Shown: one piece after another, positions 7,901-11,138 of the stretch
How positions within the stretch are numbered: the first letter of the stretch is position 1
Layout: the number at the start of each line of letters is the position of its first letter
Assembly (NCBI GenBank): GCA_900556765.1
Contig: USQH01000040.1
Location: 1 to 11,138, forward strand
Direction: 5' to 3'
DNA length: 11,138 nucleotides
Origin: an uncultured Oscillospiraceae bacterium
Lineage (GTDB): Bacteria > Bacillota > Clostridia > Oscillospirales > Acutalibacteraceae
Position numbers and translations under genes: made by a program
The notes under the pieces: generated by a model
Told to the model about the DNA's origin: nothing
The model's database searches: none
What the model saw: the letters and a program-made list of their open reading frames with translations, nothing else

Positions 7901-8586
7901 ACACAGTTGTTAAGGCAGTGTATGAAAAGAGCAGCGATCTTTACAGCGTTAACGTGACCGGCTCAACTGCTGATGATTCGGTCAGCGGCGAGTACACTTA
8001 CAATGAGAAGATAAACGTCGTATTCGATGCGTCTCAGCTTACCGAAGGCCAAAACTTCGGCGGTTGGGCTATAATGCAGAACGGACAGACGCTTGTTATT
8101 TCTTACGCTGAAAATTATTCATTCTATGTCGGTGCAAATATTGACCTGTTTGCAGTCATTTCGGCAGATCCGACTCCGGACAATGTACCGATCGTCAACG
8201 TTACCGACGTTGCAATGATCGCAAAGGGCTTGAAGGCAACCTTCCTGACCGAGTACACCGTTCCTGCCGGCTACAAATATGTGGCATCCGGCGTTGTTTA
8301 CACCGCAAATTCGGCAATGGCAGGTTCGCTTACCGTTGAAAACGCCGGTAACGGTTCAATCAGAAGCATGACTTCGCAGATGAACAGATCAAAGGGTCAG
8401 CTCCGCGCCTCCTTTAAGTCTAAGGACGGCTCTGCTATGACTGTTTACCTTACCGCTTACGTTACTTATATCGACGGTGAAGGCGTACAGCACACCATTT
8501 ACTCACCGGTTTATTCACAGTCGACTCTGACCTCCGAAAATACCGATATCGGCATCGAGGACGGCAACGAGGAGTTCTTTGACTGA
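4906..8586 (+). CDS. Secreted SGNH/GDSL hydrolase with beta-sandwich and B-repeat-like modules (probable carbohydrate esterase)
   Basis: Exported enzyme of 1226 residues, probably cleaving acyl groups from an extracellular polymer; the substrate is unknown. Residues 1-32 are a signal peptide ending LTASA before Glu33. About 35-255 is a LamG/concanavalin-like beta-sandwich (KWCKLGVKF, ELQISINGVPI). About 256-530 is the SGNH domain. Block I is VGDSIT with nucleophile Ser262; block II is NCGASA with Gly294; block III is GSND with Asn332; block V is DDALHP with Asp507 and His510. All expected residues are present. An extra acidic, beta-hairpin-like stretch at about 347-413 interrupts the domain between blocks III and V. 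A second sandwich spans about 545-780, then four B-repeat-like units (783-1085), the shared C-terminal domain (1092-1205) and an acidic tail. A sandwich before an SGNH fold recalls CE2-type acetyl esterases, but membership is not shown. It ends in tandem stops TGA TAA TAA. The SGNH call is firm; esterase substrate is inference. Confidence 0.93.
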   Translation: MKMSKRILSMALAICMIATMFTMLGTALTASAENDAYDSGNMPKAFFEKSYWGVGDDSVAVYKLADGSLRFNNNIAHDFGSYVNDGFETMFKAVGGFEIYLRSNEAQDEGYVFGISAPNNMHRGATGYSWYIRDRASGKAMSGDWLAVSGAQINGWNYGKWCKLGVKFIDTDESTELQISINGVPIAFGANFSHSDRYAFHNGNLVDYKPISRENSYIVLRPYFNGGFESSPNRNTVFYFASVDDADKVDTGVTRIAMVGDSITQGVGATGDKTCYVAMLQKKLGNRFDLFNCGASANTAMTNTFQTYTGQVIYFAGLLFDADYVVYALGSNDGQEAYWDKYRYYGYSDKQNSNAWRNVTVEKDDNGNVIASKNYADDGTTLVSEVIVNDDGSLKYGIVDASGTYRTYDLVWGDVQFKTQVKEMINMYQNPNQYNSNAHATVLISSALETWAGIADTWNRQQEVWQAQKEIAQDLGIGFIDNRTDFFCNYQDEDPDADNYYRLVSDDALHPNAAGHAMLADHVYDYLVANYSDGLFRDFTTTKSAPDYTPELRDVKASALNGGAATPISGKYFARGGIEVNNAATTVTGRSASIATYNSFDLGYNFNAGAFMYIERAGGECMGFIHDGTTPLNECADKSPFVSYGFGNLELRVWRYWRSKSYNAVDYVFGVFYNNKRIGDYSYVQSDMTCGFNRSVSEYFDFSYNEGNFSVDLRYATDTTSKEKVLARDTVNIINLTEADFAAVGYDIPLVNDVKYYAYTNSTHYNTTFAEMQLAAVTVPNDNYIITATAGGKIMRDGAEFDNTAVYNNGDQMVLTAVPTDADYYRFNRWVDGEGNTLSTDATYIFNLRSNTVVTAVFDEIYHSDYSITVVGNGSYTIDGAAPVSGKLYEIGTTHTVVAKPDYRNLFVSWTDGEGNVLSTTEDYTFKFGETTTLIANFRNVVTVTFTNRTNAAVSSIDIGNGDEITLPAYPDCFGYTGIGWNVNGTVMAAGDKLVITENTVVKAVYEKSSDLYSVNVTGSTADDSVSGEYTYNEKINVVFDASQLTEGQNFGGWAIMQNGQTLVISYAENYSFYVGANIDLFAVISADPTPDNVPIVNVTDVAMIAKGLKATFLTEYTVPAGYKYVASGVVYTANSAMAGSLTVENAGNGSIRSMTSQMNRSKGQLRASFKSKDGSAMTVYLTAYVTYIDGEGVQHTIYSPVYSQSTLTSENTDIGIEDGNEEFFD
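7252..8160 (+). repeat. Four B-repeat-like units in the SGNH hydrolase
   Basis: Protein residues about 783-858, 865-938, 939-1008 and 1010-1085. Units 1 and 2 carry FxxWVDGEGNxLS and SWTDGEGNVLS cores ending in AVF or ANF. Unit 3 is Flg_new-like (VTFTNRTN, GDEITLP, GWNVNG). Unit 4 has NFGGWAI and a SFYVGA end. Units 1, 3 and 4 match in order the last three units of the preceding gene. Confidence 0.75.
8179..8520 (+). other. Region encoding C-terminal domain shared with the upstream protein (copy 2)
   Basis: Protein residues 1092-1205. It matches the end of the preceding protein at TDxxMIAxGxKATFL, SGVV, GQLRASF and AYVTYIDGEG followed by IYSPV. A 21-residue acidic tail follows (ending EDGNEEFFD), which the other protein lacks. 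Confidence 0.65.
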
Positions 8587-8603
8587 TAATAAACGGTCAA
8601 ACT

Positions 8604-8689
8604 AAAGAGTTTTATGCAAATTTCTTCCCCGAAAGAAAAAACTTTCGGGGAAGAAAATTACAAATGGCTTAAAAACTCTTTTTGATTTT
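8604..8689 (+). terminator. Two-stem terminator-like structure after the hydrolase gene
   Basis: An outer 10-bp stem, AAAGAGTTTT (8604-8613) with AAAACTCTTT (8672-8681), encloses an inner perfect 15-bp hairpin, TTTCTTCCCCGAAAG (8621-8635) with CTTTCGGGGAAGAAA (8642-8656), whose loop is six A residues. A T-rich tail (TTTTTGATTTT, 8679-8689) overlaps and follows the outer stem, while the inner hairpin is followed by mixed sequence. The end of the transcript probably lies here, separating the hydrolase from the next gene. The inner hairpin might also act as a 3'-end stabiliser. Confidence 0.7.
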
Positions 8690-8705
8690 AGGGTATATGT
8701 TTAGG

Positions 8706-8742
8706 GTTAAAACGGAATATAGCCATATTATTGTGTTTTAAC
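8706..8742. repeat. Nested inverted repeat, candidate operator or RNA hairpin
   Basis: The outer arms GTTAAAAC (8706-8713) and GTTTTAAC (8735-8742) are exact reverse complements. Inner arms AATAT (8716-8720) and ATATT (8725-8729) flank AGCC. The outer arms are centred 29 bp apart. Position between a terminator-like structure and the next gene start suggests a regulatory role; no known regulator consensus was matched. Confidence 0.45.
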
Positions 8743-8759
8743 AGCAAAACATAAATTCG

Positions 8760-8772
8760 GTTCAGTGTGAAC
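8760..8772. repeat. Short perfect dyad GTTCA-GTG-TGAAC
   Basis: A 5+3+5 inverted repeat about 100 bp upstream of the third secreted-protein gene. It is short enough to be chance, and is listed because it lies close to the larger dyad at 8706-8742. Confidence 0.25.
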
Positions 8773-8855
8773 ATTTTCAATTTTGCGATAAAGCAACTAT
8801 CACATTCTGATTTTTAATTGAAACGAAATATCATGGAATTTAAATAAAATCAAAA

Positions 8856-8861
8856 AAGGGG
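8856..8861 (+). promoter_or_regulatory. Ribosome binding site of the third secreted-protein gene
   Basis: AAGGGG sits 12 nt before the ATG at 8874, a slightly long spacing. No alternative start nearby would preserve the signal peptide, so 8874 is kept. Confidence 0.5.
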
Positions 8862-8873
8862 ATCGGATATATT

Positions 8874-11138
8874 ATGAAACGAATACTATCCGCGCTTCTC
8901 GCGATCACGATAATTACAACCATGATGTCATGCGTATTCGGTTTGACAGCAAGCGCGAATGAAGCAAACGATAATGAACTCGCAGCCATTAAAATGTCAT
9001 TGCTCGGTACAATCAGCACAGATACCTGGTCATCAAGATGGAACGACAGTGCACATATTGATGCTACCGGTTTCAAGGGCGGAAATGAATTTTGGACATG
9101 TGCCCGGTACAAAGGCTCTGTCGATATTTCAGAAAATGACTGGGTGTTCCAATTTACCTATAATCAGCCGCAGGCATCGAATATCAATTCATATCTTGCT
9201 ATCGGTGATATGCAGCTTAAATACACCTATACGGTCGGCGGTGAAGTGACATACACTTTGACCTCCGGCAGTGACAGCAACTATAAGCCTCTCGGCTGCA
9301 AAGCCTATGCCACGGGCGACAGCGGCGATTATCTTACCTCGACCGAGTTCAATTCATCCACTATTAAGGTCGAGCGTGTTGAAAACACCTTGAAATTCTA
9401 TCGTAACGGCGAGGTCATGGTGTTTGCCAACGGTGTAAGTGAATTTGATGCAACAAAATTTAACTTTAACGCTAATGCCGGTGACAAACAGATAGATATA
9501 TTTTCATGGGCTCCTCTTACAGTAGATTATTGGGTAAAGGATATTACCCTTATTCAGCCTTTCAAGTACAAAACGGTTGATCAGCTCAATGCATATCTTG
9601 CCGGCATTGCATACGTTGATAACACATCCGTAGATGCTGTTAAAAATGCTGTTGCTGTCCGCGATGCGATCAACAACGCTGTTGCGGAAGGCGTAGTTTC
9701 AAGCGCAACCTATGACATGATCGATTTCACCGCACTTGACGCCGCCGTCGCTGAGATGGACAATAATAAGGTCACACAGTTTGACGTTACCGCCGGTGTA
9801 GGCGGCAAGGTCGATGCTGTTGCGACACGCGATTTCTATATCGGCGATACATACACTATAAAGGCTACCGCAAACACCGGTTACGTCTTTAAGGAATGGC
9901 AGGATGCTGACGGAGATCAGATTGCAACGAGCGCTGAATACACGGTTACTCTTGCAAAAACAAACTCTTTTACCGCAGTTTTTGACGAAGACTGGGATAA
10001 CGACTATTCCATCACTTCATGTGACGACGGTTTGGGAACGGTCGCAGGCGATGGATTTACCATCGGCGATGATCTGCGTGTCGGCCAAAGCTATACCGTA
10101 GTTGCTACTCCGGCTGAAGCCTGCGTATTGACCGACTGGGCAGTGAACGGCAATGTTGCGGCAGATACGGATTCTTATACATTTACTTATGTAAAGGGTA
10201 TCCAAATAGTTGCCAATTTCCGTATGGTCGACCTTGCCGATGTTACAGTCAATACCGAGGGTGTCGGCACTGTATCCGTTCAGGGAACTTCCTATCACGG
10301 TAAGTATGCCGTAGGCGATGAGATAATTTTGTCCGCAAGCTTTGACTATAAGGACGGATATATATTCGATCATTGGGAAAAGAACGGCCAAAATATCGGC
10401 ACGTCCGCTTATTTGAAGCAGACAGTCGAGGAAGGTCTTGTGATTACCGCCGTATTTACAAATGATATTAATAAGCTTGCAGATTATGAGATTGCCGAAT
10501 TTGCATATCCGTTGATCAATCCAATCAATAAAAATGAATGGAATGACAGAGGCGGCAATTCAAGCAGCATTAATGACGGAGTAGGTATAAGCGGCAGTGG
10601 CAGTTCCGCAATGTGGGCAATGTATCAGGGATTTGTTGACTTGAGCAATATTGACTTTAAATATACATTTACCTATAACTGCCCCAATATCAACAAGATT
10701 GAGCATCATTATACGGCTTTAGGCAGTTTAACATTTAATTTTAATACTCTTAACGATAAATTCACTGTTACCGGCGGTAGATCCGGTTACAATCCGTTGT
10801 CAGGCGGCGCGTATATTTATGCCAGCGGCGACAGCGGCAGGTACGTTACTAAGGAAGAATACTATACTTCAAAAATCACCCTCGTTCGCAAAGGAGATAA
10901 ATTCTACTTCTATCGCAACGATCAGCTTATGGTGTTCTCCAACGGCGTAAGCGAATTTGACGCAACAAAGTTCGATTTTAACGCAAATGCAAATTCGAGC
11001 CAGCTTCGTTTCCAAATTTGGGTGCCGAATTCCAATGATATAGTAATCAAGGATATTTCCCTTTCAAAGATGCTCGGCTATAACAATATGGATGAGCTGA
11101 ACGCTTACCTGGATTCAGTCGATGTTACTGACAAGGAC
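8874..11138 (+). CDS. Third secreted multidomain protein with sandwich-helix modules and B-repeat-like units (3' end beyond window)
   Basis: Open frame of 755 codons without a stop, running off the right edge, so the protein is partial. Residues 1-28 are a signal peptide (MKRIL, hydrophobic core, GLTASA before Asn29). Residues about 29-229 form a beta-rich domain, followed by a helical linker at 230-299 (starting FKYKTVDQLNAYL). Three B-repeat-like units follow: about 303-372 (FKEWQDADGD, AVF), 378-450 (LTDWAVNG, ANF) and 455-530 (FDHWEKNG, AVF). From about 531 a second beta-rich domain repeats the first, and the window ends in its linker (MDELNAYL). Residues 175-202 and 679-706 are 23 of 28 identical at an exact offset of 504. 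No catalytic motif is visible so far. It resembles the 1088-residue protein in plan but is more diverged. By analogy the missing part should hold further repeats and the shared C-terminal domain. An extracellular binding role is inferred only. Confidence 0.9.
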   Translation, partial: MKRILSALLAITIITTMMSCVFGLTASANEANDNELAAIKMSLLGTISTDTWSSRWNDSAHIDATGFKGGNEFWTCARYKGSVDISENDWVFQFTYNQPQASNINSYLAIGDMQLKYTYTVGGEVTYTLTSGSDSNYKPLGCKAYATGDSGDYLTSTEFNSSTIKVERVENTLKFYRNGEVMVFANGVSEFDATKFNFNANAGDKQIDIFSWAPLTVDYWVKDITLIQPFKYKTVDQLNAYLAGIAYVDNTSVDAVKNAVAVRDAINNAVAEGVVSSATYDMIDFTALDAAVAEMDNNKVTQFDVTAGVGGKVDAVATRDFYIGDTYTIKATANTGYVFKEWQDADGDQIATSAEYTVTLAKTNSFTAVFDEDWDNDYSITSCDDGLGTVAGDGFTIGDDLRVGQSYTVVATPAEACVLTDWAVNGNVAADTDSYTFTYVKGIQIVANFRMVDLADVTVNTEGVGTVSVQGTSYHGKYAVGDEIILSASFDYKDGYIFDHWEKNGQNIGTSAYLKQTVEEGLVITAVFTNDINKLADYEIAEFAYPLINPINKNEWNDRGGNSSSINDGVGISGSGSSAMWAMYQGFVDLSNIDFKYTFTYNCPNINKIEHHYTALGSLTFNFNTLNDKFTVTGGRSGYNPLSGGAYIYASGDSGRYVTKEEYYTSKITLVRKGDKFYFYRNDQLMVFSNGVSEFDATKFDFNANANSSQLRFQIWVPNSNDIVIKDISLSKMLGYNNMDELNAYLDSVDVTDKD
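8958..9770 (+). repeat. Internal duplication, copy 1 (sandwich plus helical linker)
   Basis: Protein residues 29-299 of the third secreted protein. Key shared features with copy 2 are VDIS, the IGDMQL strand, GDSGDY (149-153), FYRN...MVF.NGVSEFDATKF (175-196) and the linker start TVDQLNAYL. Confidence 0.75.
9780..10463 (+). repeat. Three B-repeat-like units in the third secreted protein
   Basis: Protein residues about 303-372, 378-450 and 455-530. Each starts with a V/ITxxxxGxG-type strand and ends in an AVF or ANF strand, with a central aromatic-W-D/N turn. They separate the two copies of the duplicated sandwich domain. Confidence 0.7.
10464..11138 (+). repeat. Internal duplication, copy 2 (cut by window edge)
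   Basis: Protein residues 531-755. The central part matches copy 1 at an offset of exactly 504 residues with no gap between residues 146-202 and 650-706. The helical linker is only begun (NMDELNAYLDSVDV) when the window ends. Confidence 0.75.

Larger units (their letters stand above)
8690..8873. other. Spacer upstream of the third secreted-protein gene
   Basis: AT-rich non-coding DNA. It contains a nested inverted repeat (8706-8742) and a small GTTCA/TGAAC dyad (8760-8772). TTGAAA (8818-8823) and TAAAAT (8845-8850) resemble -35 and -10 hexamers, but the 21-bp spacing is too long to call a promoter with confidence. Confidence 0.6.

Noticed and set aside
1582..8586. Cell-wall sorting signal, SLH repeats or dockerin in the two complete secreted proteins
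   Set aside because: I checked the C-termini and repeat regions and saw no LPXTG with hydrophobic tail, no SLH motif and no paired calcium-binding dockerin loops.
8818..8850. Promoter TTGAAA...TAAAAT just before the third secreted gene
   Set aside because: The spacing is 21 bp and the -10 would nearly abut the ribosome binding site, leaving almost no leader. The match is likely chance in AT-rich DNA.
8874..8960. Possible lipoprotein signal (Cys20 in the third secreted protein)
   Set aside because: The residues before Cys20 (MMS) do not fit a lipobox well, hydrophobic residues continue after it, and a clean signal peptidase I site (ASA before Asn29) follows.
8959..9249. Plus-strand open frame of 96 codons overlapping the start of the third secreted gene
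   Set aside because: It is in another frame of a gene with a clear signal peptide and repeat modules, and has no ribosome binding site.
2521..10463. CRISPR array or DNA-level tandem repeats
   Set aside because: The repetition is at protein level, in units of about 70-80 residues with diverged DNA. There are no short identical repeats with regular spacers.
1..11138. Mobile element or defence system
   Set aside because: No transposase, integrase, terminal inverted repeats or nuclease, helicase or toxin-antitoxin genes are visible.

Overview
The window looks like chromosomal DNA of a Gram-positive, low-to-moderate-GC anaerobe, most likely an uncultivated gut- or rumen-type Clostridia (Oscillospiraceae-like) bacterium. 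This is inferred from strong AGGAGG-type ribosome binding sites, very AT-rich spacers beside coding DNA of balanced GC, and giant secreted proteins built from InlB B-repeat-like modules. Those proteins have Gram-positive-style signal peptides ending in LTASA. No rRNA, tRNA, mobile element or CRISPR array is visible, so the taxonomic call is family-level inference only.

Layout, all genes on the + strand: (1) 1-474 is an AT-rich spacer with weak dyads and a candidate promoter. (2) 475-1359 encodes an AraC-family regulator with a cupin sensor and a double helix-turn-helix. (3) 1360-1581 is a dyad-rich leader with a TTGACA-containing candidate promoter. (4) 1582-4848 encodes a 1088-residue exported protein with no recognisable catalytic domain: two beta-sandwich-plus-helix modules, five B-repeat-like units and a C-terminal domain. 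(5) 4906-8586 encodes a 1226-residue exported SGNH/GDSL hydrolase flanked by beta-sandwiches, then four B-repeat-like units and the same C-terminal domain. (6) 8587-8873 holds a two-stem terminator-like structure and a second nested dyad. (7) 8874 to the window edge is a third exported protein, open for 755 codons and truncated by the window. It again has sandwich-helix modules around three B-repeat-like units.

The three large proteins form a family-like cluster. They share a signal-peptide ending, B-repeat-like stalks, an apparently unnamed sandwich-plus-helix module (four copies across the first and third proteins) and, in the two complete proteins, a common C-terminal domain. The working inference is a regulator-linked set of extracellular glycan-binding or adhesive proteins with one esterase-type enzyme. 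The AraC-type protein may sense a sugar or surface-derived cue. Binding specificity, esterase substrate and surface anchoring cannot be read from the sequence. No LPXTG, dockerin or SLH module is present in the two complete proteins.
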